Below the pieces are notes generated by a model. It ran no database searches and was not told the DNA's origin. It saw nothing but the letters and a program-made list of their open reading frames with translations. From Rhodanobacter sp. Root480 (GTDB lineage Bacteria; Pseudomonadota; Gammaproteobacteria; Xanthomonadales; Rhodanobacteraceae), in the NCBI RefSeq assembly GCF_001426645.1, contig NZ_LMEX01000003.1, positions 97,449-161,448 on the forward strand: a stretch of DNA of 64,000 nt, read 5' to 3'. Below are positions 19,404 to 28,536 of this stretch, piece after piece; position 1 is the stretch's first letter; the number at the start of each line of letters is the position of its first letter. The translations under genes were made by a program, and so were the position numbers.

Positions 19404-21845
19404 TCACGCCTCGAGCTGATAATCCGCCAGCCACTCGGCAACGGCCGGCCCTTTCATGGGGCGGCTGAACAGGTAACCCTGCAGCGCATCGCAACCCATG
19501 TCGATCAGGAGCTGCGCCTGCTCGGCGGTTTCGACGCCTTCGGCGATCACCGTCATGCGCAATTGATGGCCGATTGCCACCACGGTATGGGCGATGGCGA
19601 CGCTGCTGGCGTCCCGCGGGATGTCGCAGACGAAGGACTTGTCGATCTTCAGCTTGTCGACATGGAACTGGCGCAGGTAGGACAGGCTGGAATAGCCGGT
19701 GCCGAAATCGTCGAAGGAAAGATGCACGCCCAGTGCGGACAGCTGCTGCATCGAGTGCAGTGCGCGGTCGACGTTTTCCAGCAGGGCGCTTTCGGTCAAC
19801 TCCAGTTCCAGCCGGTCGGCCGGCAAGCCATGGCGACGCAGCGTCTCGGCCACCTGTTCGGCGAAGTTGCCGCGCTGGATCTGTTGCGCCGACACGTTCA
19901 CCGCCACGAAGAAATCGCCCAGGCCGGCATCCATCCACGCGCGCGACTGGGCGCAGGCGTGATCGAGCACCCAGCCGCCAAGCTCGGGCATCAGGCCCAG
20001 GCCTTCGGCCACCGGAATGAAACGTTCGGGCATCACCAGGCCCATCTCGGGGCTGTTCCAGCGCAACAGCGCCTCGAAACCGATCACGGCGCGATCGCTG
20101 CTGCGGATTTCCGGCTGGTACACCAGATGCAGCTCGTCATGCTGCATCGCATGGCGCAGGCGGATGCCCAGCATGCGGCGGTCTTCCATGCGGCGCATGT
20201 CGTCGGTCGAGTATTCGCAGACCAGATCGCGCCCCAGTTGCTTCGCGCGCGACATGGAGGCTTCGGCGCGGCGCAGCAGGTCGTTGATGTCGTGCACGCG
20301 GCCGGGATACGTGGCCACGCCCACGCTGATGGTGACCCGCACCTCGCCATCGCCCAGCGTCACCGGCTCGGCCACCGCGCGGCGCAGTTGCTCGGCCAGC
20401 ACCGTCGCCTCCTCGCGGTCGATGTAGGGCAGGGCGACCACGAACTCGTTGCCGGTAAAGCGGGCCACGCGGCCGCGCGTTCCGACATGGGCGCTCAGGC
20501 GCTGCGCCAGCTCCGCGATGACCCGGTCGCCCACTTCGTAGCCCATCGCCTCGTTGACGGCGTGGAAGCGATCGATGTCGGCGAACACCAGGCTGAAGGG
20601 TTCGTCCGCCCGCTGCTCGGCGTGCTCCTGCAGCATCGTCTCGATGACCGGAAAGCGGGCCAGGCCGGTGGCCACGTCGTGGGTGGCCGCGTAGGCCAGC
20701 CGCGCCTCGGTGTCGCGATGCTCGGTAATGTCGCTGAGGATGCCGATGTAATGCGAGGTTTCGCCGCCGGGTTCGCGCACCGGTGCGAAATAAAGCTGGT
20801 TCCAGAATGGCGTGCCGTCCTTGCGCTGGTCGCGCAGCACCGTGTTGCAGTCGCGTTGTTCGGCCAGCGCCCGGCGGACCATCGCGCGCTCGCTTTCGCT
20901 GCTGTCCTCGAAACCCAGCTGGCGGCAGCTCTGGCCGATCACTTCCGCGGCGTTGTAGCCGGTGATGTGTTCGAATGCGTGGTTGATGAAGGTCACCGGT
21001 GCGCCCGGCTCGCGCGCGTCGGCAATCACCACGCCGTTGCCGGTGGACTGGATGGCGCGTTCAAGCAGCCGCAACTGCGCCTCGACGCGGCGGCGCTCGG
21101 TGATGTCCTGCAGGTGCGCCAGCACCGCGTTGACGCGGTGGTAGGTCAATGGATGAAACAGGCCCTCGACCTGCAACTGCCGGCCATCGCTGTGCTGGAT
21201 GTCCCAGGGTTGTGCGGTGGCGGAAAACAGCTCGCCGCTCTCCAGGTCGGCCAGGAAGCGGGCGCGCTCCTCCGGGGCCAATACGGAGTCGATGTTCTGC
21301 CCGAACAGGTGCAGGGGCGACCAGCCGTATTGCACGTGCGCGGCGGCGTTCGCGTTGAGGATGGCGTGGGTGTTGCGATCGAACACCAGCAGCGGCACCG
21401 GGCTCTGCTCGAACAGCAGCCGGTGCTGCGCCTCGCTGTCGCGCAGCGCCTCCATGAAATGCATGCGATCGACGGCGTAGCGGATGCTGCGGTCCAGCCG
21501 CTCGGCATCGATCGTTCCCTTCACCAGGTAGTCGCTGGCGCCGGCCTCCATCGCGGCCACGTCCACCGCGTGGTTGCCGCGCCCGGTCAGCACGATGAAC
21601 GCGCGCGACAGGCCTTCGCGGCTTACCGCTTCGATCAGGTCCAGCCCGCTGGACGGCCCCAGCAGGTAGTCCACCAGGTAGACGTCGTGCGCGCCCTTGC
21701 GCAATTCCTCCAGGCCCTGCTGCGGCGTGGCGCACCAGTCGAACGCGTAGTGGCTGCCGGGGGCATCGTTGAGCAGGTCGCGGATGAGGACGAAATCGTC
21801 CTCATCGTCATCGACCACGAGAACCCGCAGCGGCGCCGCGTTCAT
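19404..21845 (-). CDS. Receiver-PAS-PAS-GGDEF-EAL cyclic-di-GMP phosphodiesterase
   Basis: An 813-residue signalling protein. Residues 1-130 form a receiver with phosphoacceptor Asp59 (VYLVDYL). Two PAS domains follow, the second with the FINHAFEHITGYNAAEVIG signature. The GGDEF domain has TGNEF at the active-site position, so cyclase activity is doubtful. The EAL domain is intact, with EALLRW, ELTES, DDFGTGYSSLSYL, KIDKSF and AEGVET. The prediction is c-di-GMP hydrolysis, possibly regulated by phosphorylation. Its start overlaps the stop of the upstream receiver gene in ATGA, so translation is coupled within the kinase operon. Confidence 0.93.
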   Translation of the reverse strand: MNAAPLRVLVVDDDEDDFVLIRDLLNDAPGSHYAFDWCATPQQGLEELRKGAHDVYLVDYLLGPSSGLDLIEAVSREGLSRAFIVLTGRGNHAVDVAAMEAGASDYLVKGTIDAERLDRSIRYAVDRMHFMEALRDSEAQHRLLFEQSPVPLLVFDRNTHAILNANAAAHVQYGWSPLHLFGQNIDSVLAPEERARFLADLESGELFSATAQPWDIQHSDGRQLQVEGLFHPLTYHRVNAVLAHLQDITERRRVEAQLRLLERAIQSTGNGVVIADAREPGAPVTFINHAFEHITGYNAAEVIGQSCRQLGFEDSSESERAMVRRALAEQRDCNTVLRDQRKDGTPFWNQLYFAPVREPGGETSHYIGILSDITEHRDTEARLAYAATHDVATGLARFPVIETMLQEHAEQRADEPFSLVFADIDRFHAVNEAMGYEVGDRVIAELAQRLSAHVGTRGRVARFTGNEFVVALPYIDREEATVLAEQLRRAVAEPVTLGDGEVRVTISVGVATYPGRVHDINDLLRRAEASMSRAKQLGRDLVCEYSTDDMRRMEDRRMLGIRLRHAMQHDELHLVYQPEIRSSDRAVIGFEALLRWNSPEMGLVMPERFIPVAEGLGLMPELGGWVLDHACAQSRAWMDAGLGDFFVAVNVSAQQIQRGNFAEQVAETLRRHGLPADRLELELTESALLENVDRALHSMQQLSALGVHLSFDDFGTGYSSLSYLRQFHVDKLKIDKSFVCDIPRDASSVAIAHTVVAIGHQLRMTVIAEGVETAEQAQLLIDMGCDALQGYLFSRPMKGPAVAEWLADYQLEA

Positions 21846-22300
21846 TCGCCGCTCCCCTGTTTCTCGGTGGGGAGCTGCACGATGTCGGTCCAGTAGCGTT
21901 CCAGCGAACGCAGCACCGCGATCAGCTCCTCGAAGCGGCTCGGCTTGGTCACGAACGAGTTGGCGCCAAGCTGGTAGCTGGCCAGGATGTCGAGCCGGGC
22001 GCGCGACGTGGTGAGGATGATCACCGGCAGGTGTTTCAGCCCGTCGTGTTCGCGTATCGCATGCAAGGCCTCGCGGCCATCCATGCGCGGCATGTTGAGA
22101 TCAAGCAGCAACAGGTCGGGGAGTTCGCCGTCGGGTGCGTCGATCAGCGCATTCAGGCGCGCCATCAGCTCCACGCCGTCGGGTACGAATTCCAGTTCCA
22201 CCTCGACACCGCTGTCGCGAAACGCGTCGCGCATCAGCACGCGGTCGTCGGCATCGTCCTCGGCCATGAGGATGGACAGCGCGGCACGGGCTTGACTCAT
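21842..22300 (-). CDS. Single-domain response regulator (CheY/Rcp1-like)
   Basis: A 152-residue stand-alone receiver. The acidic pair is in LMAEDDADD, the phosphoacceptor is Asp67 in LLLDLNMPRMDG, the conserved Thr is in ILTTSRA and the Lys in NSFVTKPSRFEEL. The spacing and the CheY-type tail resemble Rcp1-like regulators that serve phytochrome-type kinases. There is no output domain. It overlaps both neighbours by ATGA and is predicted to accept phosphate from the kinase encoded just upstream. Confidence 0.92.
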   Translation of the reverse strand: MSQARAALSILMAEDDADDRVLMRDAFRDSGVEVELEFVPDGVELMARLNALIDAPDGELPDLLLLDLNMPRMDGREALHAIREHDGLKHLPVIILTTSRARLDILASYQLGANSFVTKPSRFEELIAVLRSLERYWTDIVQLPTEKQGSGE

Positions 22301-25300
22301 GAATCCACTCCCAGAAACTTTCCGTCGATAGAGGAGGCATCCTGCGGATCGGCCGGTTCTGGCGTGCTGGCCGACCCGGGCAGCATGACGATGAAGCTGG
22401 CCCCCTGTCCAGCCTGCGCCTCGGCGCGTACCGAGCCGCCGTGGCGCTCCACGATACGCCGCACGATGGCCAGGCCGATGCCGGTGCCTTCATAGACGTT
22501 GCGCGGGTGCAGGCGCTGGAACGGGGCAAAAATGCGCTCGGCGTAACTGCTCTCGAAGCCGATGCCGTTGTCGGTTATGCGCAATTCCCAGCGCGCGGCG
22601 CCCGGGGCGTCGGCATTTTCGATCCGGGTAGCGGTGATGCTGATGTGGCAGGGGCGGTCGGCGGCGCGGAATTTCAGCGCATTGGCCAGCAGGTTCTGCA
22701 GCAGCTGGCGCATCTGGGTCGGGTCGGCCTGGATCACCGGCAACGTGCCCACCTCGATCACCACCTGCGCCTCGGCGATGCGCGTTTCCAGGTCGTCCAT
22801 GACGGCGCTGAGGGTGTTCGAAAGGTCGACGGCGCTGACCGCCACGTTGCGCGTGGCCACGCGGGAATAGGCCAGCAGGTCGTCGATCAGCGCCTGCATC
22901 CGGTGGGCGGCGTGGCCCATGCGTTGCAGGTAATCGCTGGAAGACTCGTCCAGCGTGGCCGACAGCCGCGACAGCAGGCGATCGGAAAACGACTGGATCT
23001 TGCGCAGCGGCTCCTGCAGGTCATGCGAGGCGACATAGGCGAAATCCTGCAGCTCGCGGTTACGGATGCGCAAGTCGTCCATCGCCCGTGCGAGCGCCAT
23101 GTCCGCCTGCTGGCGCGCCGTCACGTCGCGCGCGGCACCGTAGAGCAGGCCATCGGCCGCGCTGATCGACACCCACTCCAGCCAGCGGTAGCTGCCGTCG
23201 GCGCAGCGCATCCGGGTCAGCAGGCCGTTGATCGATTCCACGCCATCGAGCTGGCGCTGGATCGCCAGTTGCGTGGGCGCCTTGTCCAGCGGATGCAGCA
23301 GGTCGATGAAGGGAGTGGCCAGCATGTCCGCTTCGTCCAGGCCCAGCAGTCGGGCGTAGGCCGGGTTGGCCTGCAGGAACACGCCGCTGAGCGGATCGGC
23401 GATGCAGAACACCTCCTGCGACATCTCGAAGAACTGGTTGCGCTGCTGCAGCACGCGCCGGGCTGCCTTGACCCCGCCGATGTCGCGGAACGCCATCACC
23501 GCACCGGCCAGCTGGTTGCGGATGATCAGCGGGGTGGCGAGGTAGGCCACGTCCAGCACGCTGCCGTCGGTCAGCTTGAACGCGGCGTCATCGTCGGAGG
23601 CATGGGCCACGCCGCCGAGTATTTTCTGCAGCGTGCCGCGCATGTTGTCGGGGAGTTCGTCGCCGGTCGGCAACCGTTCGGCCGACAGCTTCAGCGTGCG
23701 CGACGCGGTGCGGTTGAGGAAGGTCGGCTGGCCATCGGCATCGACCGCCACCAGGCCTTCACCCACGCTTTCGGCGATCGCGTAGATCAGCGCCAGCTGG
23801 CTGGCCTGCGCCTGTTGCGCGTGGCGCAGTTCGCGGTGGTCCTGCAGCACGGCGAAGACGCCGCGCGGTTCGCCCTGCACGATGATCGGGATGTTGACCA
23901 GATGTGCCGCGAAGCGCTGCTCGTTCGCGTCCAGCGCGGCCACGTCCAGGCGTGCGGATTCGCCGCGCGTGGCGTTGTCCAGCGCCGCTTGCACGCGCGC
24001 GCCGTCGACCGGCGCGAAGCTGTGCACGAAGGCCAGCCGTTGCGGCCGGTCCAGCCCCAGCAAGGCATTGGCCGCCGGGTTGCGGCGTATCACCCTGCCA
24101 TCCAGGTCCAGCGCCAGCACGCCGTCGGGGTGATGCTCGAACAGCGAGCGGAAACGCTGCTCGCTCTCGCTCAGCCGGGTGAACGCGTCGGCGTGCTCGA
24201 TCGCCACGCCGGTCAACGCCGCCAGCGTGTCGATGCCGCTCATCTCCGCGGCGGACGGATCGTGCGGTGCGTTGTAGTACACCGCGAACGTGCCCAGCAC
24301 GGAACCATCGCGGGCCAGTACCGGCGTCGACCAGCACGCGCGCAGGTCGTGCGCCAGGGCCAACGCGGCGTAATCGCGCCACAGCGGATCGGTGGCGATG
24401 TCGGTCACCACCACGCGCTCGCCGCGCCACGCCGCGGTGCCGCAGGAGCCGGCCGCCGGACCGATCGGGGAGCCGTCGATGCCGTGGCGGAAACCAGCCG
24501 GCAGCCCGGGCGCGGCACCGTGGTGCAAGCGGCCGTCGCGCAATAGCAGGATCGAGCAGGTCGCGTCGTGGTGCGCCGTTTCGTACGCGGCCACGATTGA
24601 TTCCAGCACCTGCGGCAATGCATGGCCGCGAGCGATGGCGGTGAGGATCTGCCGCTGGCGCTGCTCCAGATCCTCCGCGCGATGGAGCTCGGTGTGGTCG
24701 CGGCCGACCACGTACATGCAGTGCGATTGCTCCGACCACACGGCCGACCACTGCATGTACAGCACCTGCCCGTTGTGGCTCACGATGCGGTTGCGGAAGT
24801 TGGGGTTGGGTACGCCTTGCTGCACTTGGGCGGCGGCCGCGGCGGTGTTCTCGCGATCATCCGGATGCACGACCTCCGTGAGCGGCTTGCCCAGCAGCGA
24901 CTCCGGCGCGAACCCCCAGCGCCGCTGCGCCGCGGCGCTGAGTTGCAGGAAACGGCCCTCGCGATCCAGCACGCAGATCACGTCCGGCGCGCTGTCCATC
25001 ATCAATCGCGACGCCTCCAGCGCGCGCTCCAGTTCGCGGCCCTGTTCGCTCAGCCGTGCACTGTCGGCCTCCGCCCGTTGCGTGCGTTCGCGCGCCAGTG
25101 CCGACAGCCGCAACGCAACCGCCAGCAGGCCGCCAAGGGCAAAGCCCAGCAGCAACACCAGCTGCGGTATGCGGCCATGCCCGCCGCCCGTGCCGGGGTA
25201 GACGCTCACGCTCAACCACTGGCCGTACAGCTGCAGATCCATGCTGGCGGGAGACTGCGCCGCGCCATGGTCACCTTGCGCGTACAGCGTCTGGCCATGC

Positions 25301-27003
25301 TGGGTGATCAGCAGGCCGTGCAACCCGGGCATGGCGTCCAGCAGGCTCGGAAACAGCCGATCGAACTGGAACGCCCCCACGACGTAGCCCTGTGTCGCGT
25401 TGTCGGCGCGCACCGGCACCACGATCAACTGGCCCTGCCTGCCGTTGAGCAGTGTCAGTGGCGCGCTGAGCACGGCGCCTTCGCCGGCGTCGACCTGGTC
25501 GAAGATGCGCGCGGGCGCAAACAGCTGGCCGTCGGATCGAGCGGCGGATGTGGATGGCCGTACCAGCGTCTGTCGCATCACGTGGCCGGCGTCGGCGTAG
25601 CCCATCGCGCGCAGGCCCATCATGTCGCGGAGATAGTTCGTGGCATCCCGCGCAAAAAGCTGCTCGCGCATGGGGGCAGGCATGCCGGCCAGGCGCGACG
25701 CCAGCCGTTCGAAGGCCTCCATCCGCGAACTCATGCCTTCGTGCAGCAGGTTGGCGACGTTGTCGCGGCGGCTTTGCAGCGCATCCCATTCCAGCCGGCT
25801 TTGCTGTTGTTCCAGCGACCGCCACAACAGCAGCGACGACGCCACCGTCAGCAGGCAGATGACCGCCGGGAAAACCACGGTGCGATAGTGGTGTTGCGAT
25901 GGCGGACGCGGATTGCTGGCGGCCAGCCCGATACCCAGCAGCAACATGCCCAGCGCCACCGGTAGCGACATTGGCGTATGCGGGCCGAGCGTACGCATGC
26001 CCGGCAGCGCGAAGATGTAACCCACCAGCGTCAGTACGCCGGCCAGCGAAATCAGCAGGCCGCAGGCCCAGGTGGCGCTCCACCAGGCAGGGTTTCGCCG
26101 GGCGAACAGCGCGCACGTCAACCCGCCGATGGCCAGCAGCAACGACAACGCGGTGTTGGGCGCCAGTCGGCCGGGAATGGCGTTCTCGGCTTGGATCGCC
26201 TGCTGCCGCCACAGCAGTTCACCGACGATGTCGACCCGGTCCAGGTACTCCGCCAGCAAGGGTGACACCGCCAGCGGGATGCACAGCAGGCCCAGGTACC
26301 ACGCCGCCAGCGTGCGCCCACTGCCCAGCAGCCACAAGGCATGGCCCAGCAGCACGAAGGCCAGCGCCGTGTTGAACGCCATCGGCACCAGGAACGTTCC
26401 GCCCTGCACCAGCGCGTTGGCCTGCACCATCCAGCCCAGCAAACCCATCCAGCCCATGCCCGACAACGCGGCCGGCGCGATGGCCGCAGGCCGCGCGGGT
26501 TCCTCCAGCAACGAAGCGAACAGCCATCCGGTGCAACTGAGCGCCAGCATCTGCAGCGCGCTGAGCAACAGGCTCATGGCCGTGTGTGGTTCGCTCCACG
26601 CCCGCAGCAGGTAGGCCAGTCCCGCAAACACGGCGACCATGGCAATACCGCGTGCCGCTGCGCGCACGGCGGCGGATGTGGTGACGGTGGCACAGATGGC
26701 GGCCGGCACGACCAGCAGCGTGATGTACCAGAGCGGCAGCCTGGCTTCGGGCACATGCCCGGCCCTGATCAGCAGCGCCGCCCACGCCGTGGCACACAGG
26801 GCGAGCACCAGCCCGGCACGCCTCTGTCCGCGCGCCGTCGACCAGGCCGACGAGGCCAGCACGGCCAGCAACGCATCCAGCGCCACGCGCTCCACCGAAA
26901 AGGATCCGGCGAGCATCGCGCCGCAGGCATCCAGCAGCGCGAGCGCGGGCACCAGCAGTGCGCCGGTCACCGGAAACCGCAAATGCCGCCTGGCGTCAGC
27001 CAT
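22297..27003 (-). CDS. Multisensor membrane histidine kinase
   Basis: A 1568-residue sensor kinase. Residues 1 to about 390 hold ten or so hydrophobic spans resembling an integral-membrane sensor. A soluble extracytoplasmic-like segment (about 400-600) follows and ends in another span (LVLLLGFALGGLLAVAL). Then come a PAS domain, a GAF-like domain, and three further PAS units. The phosphoacceptor is His1327 in VASHDLQEPLRKIQSF, a phytochrome-type H box. The HATPase has NLLANALKF, DNGIGF and GTGIGLAIV. The signal is unknown; PAS and GAF domains could sense small molecules, light or redox. It heads an operon with a receiver and a phosphodiesterase. Confidence 0.92.
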   Translation of the reverse strand: MADARRHLRFPVTGALLVPALALLDACGAMLAGSFSVERVALDALLAVLASSAWSTARGQRRAGLVLALCATAWAALLIRAGHVPEARLPLWYITLLVVPAAICATVTTSAAVRAAARGIAMVAVFAGLAYLLRAWSEPHTAMSLLLSALQMLALSCTGWLFASLLEEPARPAAIAPAALSGMGWMGLLGWMVQANALVQGGTFLVPMAFNTALAFVLLGHALWLLGSGRTLAAWYLGLLCIPLAVSPLLAEYLDRVDIVGELLWRQQAIQAENAIPGRLAPNTALSLLLAIGGLTCALFARRNPAWWSATWACGLLISLAGVLTLVGYIFALPGMRTLGPHTPMSLPVALGMLLLGIGLAASNPRPPSQHHYRTVVFPAVICLLTVASSLLLWRSLEQQQSRLEWDALQSRRDNVANLLHEGMSSRMEAFERLASRLAGMPAPMREQLFARDATNYLRDMMGLRAMGYADAGHVMRQTLVRPSTSAARSDGQLFAPARIFDQVDAGEGAVLSAPLTLLNGRQGQLIVVPVRADNATQGYVVGAFQFDRLFPSLLDAMPGLHGLLITQHGQTLYAQGDHGAAQSPASMDLQLYGQWLSVSVYPGTGGGHGRIPQLVLLLGFALGGLLAVALRLSALARERTQRAEADSARLSEQGRELERALEASRLMMDSAPDVICVLDREGRFLQLSAAAQRRWGFAPESLLGKPLTEVVHPDDRENTAAAAAQVQQGVPNPNFRNRIVSHNGQVLYMQWSAVWSEQSHCMYVVGRDHTELHRAEDLEQRQRQILTAIARGHALPQVLESIVAAYETAHHDATCSILLLRDGRLHHGAAPGLPAGFRHGIDGSPIGPAAGSCGTAAWRGERVVVTDIATDPLWRDYAALALAHDLRACWSTPVLARDGSVLGTFAVYYNAPHDPSAAEMSGIDTLAALTGVAIEHADAFTRLSESEQRFRSLFEHHPDGVLALDLDGRVIRRNPAANALLGLDRPQRLAFVHSFAPVDGARVQAALDNATRGESARLDVAALDANEQRFAAHLVNIPIIVQGEPRGVFAVLQDHRELRHAQQAQASQLALIYAIAESVGEGLVAVDADGQPTFLNRTASRTLKLSAERLPTGDELPDNMRGTLQKILGGVAHASDDDAAFKLTDGSVLDVAYLATPLIIRNQLAGAVMAFRDIGGVKAARRVLQQRNQFFEMSQEVFCIADPLSGVFLQANPAYARLLGLDEADMLATPFIDLLHPLDKAPTQLAIQRQLDGVESINGLLTRMRCADGSYRWLEWVSISAADGLLYGAARDVTARQQADMALARAMDDLRIRNRELQDFAYVASHDLQEPLRKIQSFSDRLLSRLSATLDESSSDYLQRMGHAAHRMQALIDDLLAYSRVATRNVAVSAVDLSNTLSAVMDDLETRIAEAQVVIEVGTLPVIQADPTQMRQLLQNLLANALKFRAADRPCHISITATRIENADAPGAARWELRITDNGIGFESSYAERIFAPFQRLHPRNVYEGTGIGLAIVRRIVERHGGSVRAEAQAGQGASFIVMLPGSASTPEPADPQDASSIDGKFLGVDS

Positions 27004-27332
27004 GTCATCCCCCTGATGACTCCATCATGCCGCCCGCAACGCCGCAAGGCACACCCTGCTGGTGCAACGGCAGCGATGAACCCCGGAAAGTCGCCCCTGG
27101 AATCCACCTGTCCTCGCCTGCGGCATGCAGTAAAACACGCCCGCGCCGGTACGGGAACATCGACGTGAAAGACCTCGCCGGGGGTGTTCTTGTCGCCGGG
27201 ATGCGACATGTAAGCGCTTTTGTAGCTGCATCATGACTTGGCGAGCCAACACGCTTGCCCTACATTCCACATTGCCGAGAGGGGTTTTCGCGGCAAACCC
27301 ACCATCCATCATCGAATACACGGAATTAATCC
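27004..27332. other. Intergenic region between the kinase operon and the HU gene
   Basis: 329 bases between divergent genes. Apart from a candidate promoter for the HU gene I see no open reading frame with family similarity, no RNA fold and no repeat. It must also hold the promoter for the kinase operon. Confidence 0.5.
27238..27266 (+). promoter_or_regulatory. Candidate sigma-70 promoter of the HU-like gene
   Basis: TTGGCG and TACATT are separated by 17 bases, a good fit to -35/-10 spacing, about 65 bases before the start codon. The match is moderate, so this is a candidate only. Confidence 0.4.
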
Positions 27333-27716
27333 ATGGCCAAGACGACGAACAAGACGAAGGGCGCAGCACCCAAAGCAGTGGCCAAACCTGCCGCTGCTCC
27401 GAAACCGATCAAGGAACCGTTGAACAAGTCCGGGCTGCTCGCGCACCTGGTCGAGAGCAGCGGCGTGGCTGCGAAAGATGTGCGCGCTGTGCTGGCTGCG
27501 CTGGAAGGCGCCGTCACCGCCTCCGTCAACAAGAAGGGTGCTGGCGAGTTCACCTTGCCGGGCCTGCTGAAGGTCACCGCCGTCAAGGTGCCGGCCAAGC
27601 CGAAGCGCAAGGGCATCAACCCGTTCACCAAGCAGGAGCAGGTGTTTGCCGCCAAGCCTGCCTCGGTCAAGATCAAGGTGCGTCCGCTGAAGAAGCTGAA
27701 AGACGCCGCTGCCTGA
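27333..27716 (+). CDS. HU-family DNA-binding protein with a basic N-terminal tail
   Basis: A 127-residue nucleoid protein. Residues 1-30 are a Lys/Ala/Pro tail (TKGAAPKAVAKPAAAPKP), followed by an HU fold: LNKSGLLAHLVESSGVA, then VLAALEGAVTASVNKKGAGE, and the DNA-arm region NPFTKQEQVFAAKPASVKIKVRP. Ordinary HU is about 90 residues, so the tail is an addition reminiscent of histone H1-type extensions. It is expected to bind and bend DNA. A hairpin lies 11 bases after the stop. It is monocistronic. Confidence 0.88.
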   Translation: MAKTTNKTKGAAPKAVAKPAAAPKPIKEPLNKSGLLAHLVESSGVAAKDVRAVLAALEGAVTASVNKKGAGEFTLPGLLKVTAVKVPAKPKRKGINPFTKQEQVFAAKPASVKIKVRPLKKLKDAAA

Positions 27717-27727
27717 CGTCGGACCCT

Positions 27728-27757
27728 GGATGCGGCGTGCGTGATGCCGCCGCATCC
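27728..27757 (+). terminator. Hairpin after the HU-like gene
   Basis: GGATGCGGCG and CGCCGCATCC form a perfect 10-bp stem with a 10-base loop just after the stop codon. The following GATTCGTTCC is only weakly T-rich, so it may be an imperfect intrinsic terminator or a 3'-end stabiliser. Confidence 0.5.
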
Positions 27758-27956
27758 GATTCGTTCCTCCCGTCGTGGGGGAAACGATTCGGAGGCAAAC
27801 AACCTCCCTCATGGCGCATCGTTTCAAACATGTGCGCGCAAGAATTTCCGTGCGGTAGCGCACAATTTCGTCGAATCACTCCGAAATTAATCTAGACTCG
27901 GACTTGACCCGGCGCCGACGCGATGGCGTGGCCGGGGTTCAGGGACGGGGGCTTCG

Positions 27957-28526
27957 ATGCGTTTGCTGCGCGGCATGCTTGAACGAACGCCGGTTCCGGA
28001 GGGCCAAACCACGGCCAGCTCCGGTGACGGCGGCTCGCTGTTTCCGGTCCGCTACCGACAGCGCCTCGTTGCCGAACTGAAGCTGGATGCGGCGACCGCA
28101 AGGGGGCTGATGCGCGCCCTGCTCGATGCCTGCCGTACGTCGGACGAAAGCACGCAGATTGCCTGCCTGCAGGATTTCGCCGATGGTTTCCGGCGAACGG
28201 CGCTGATCAAGGACGTGCAGTTTTATCCGTACCTGCGTTGTGCGCTCGAGCACGACACGATGGCGATGGTCCACTTCAGCGAAGTGCAGGCCGACGTGCG
28301 GCGCCACGTGCTGCGCATCGAGGCGATCCTGGTGGAATATCTCGGCGCCCCGTGGGATGCCACCTGCCGCCGCCGTTTCGTACCCGATGTGGCGCGCGCG
28401 GCAAGCCTGCTGGGCCGGCTGTTGCGACAGGAGGAGTCGACCCTGTTTCCGCTGTACCTGCCGCCCGATCAATACCGCTATCTCGGTGGCTCGGTGACGC
28501 GGGAGAACGGCGGACGGGCCGGCTGA
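27957..28526 (+). CDS. Hemerythrin-like helical protein lacking metal ligands (hypothetical)
   Basis: A 189-residue all-helical protein. The arrangement, with FRRTALIKDVQFYPYLRCAL in the first half and LLGRLLRQEESTLFPLYLP at the end, resembles the two HxxxE...fP segments of hemerythrin HHE domains. The histidines expected as iron ligands are largely absent. I infer a degenerate HHE fold, which may bind something other than a di-iron centre; other four-helix families are possible. The start has AGGGACGGGGG upstream. It lies 240 bases after the HU gene and converges with the lipoprotein gene. Function unknown. Confidence 0.6.
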   Translation: MRLLRGMLERTPVPEGQTTASSGDGGSLFPVRYRQRLVAELKLDAATARGLMRALLDACRTSDESTQIACLQDFADGFRRTALIKDVQFYPYLRCALEHDTMAMVHFSEVQADVRRHVLRIEAILVEYLGAPWDATCRRRFVPDVARAASLLGRLLRQEESTLFPLYLPPDQYRYLGGSVTRENGGRAG

Positions 28527-28536
28527 CCCGGCGCGG

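Noticed and set aside
19256-19441. A minus-strand reading frame containing [14 protein letters not shown] across the tRNA gene
   Set aside because: It is the antisense translation of tRNA-Arg, a well-known spurious protein, and has no other support.
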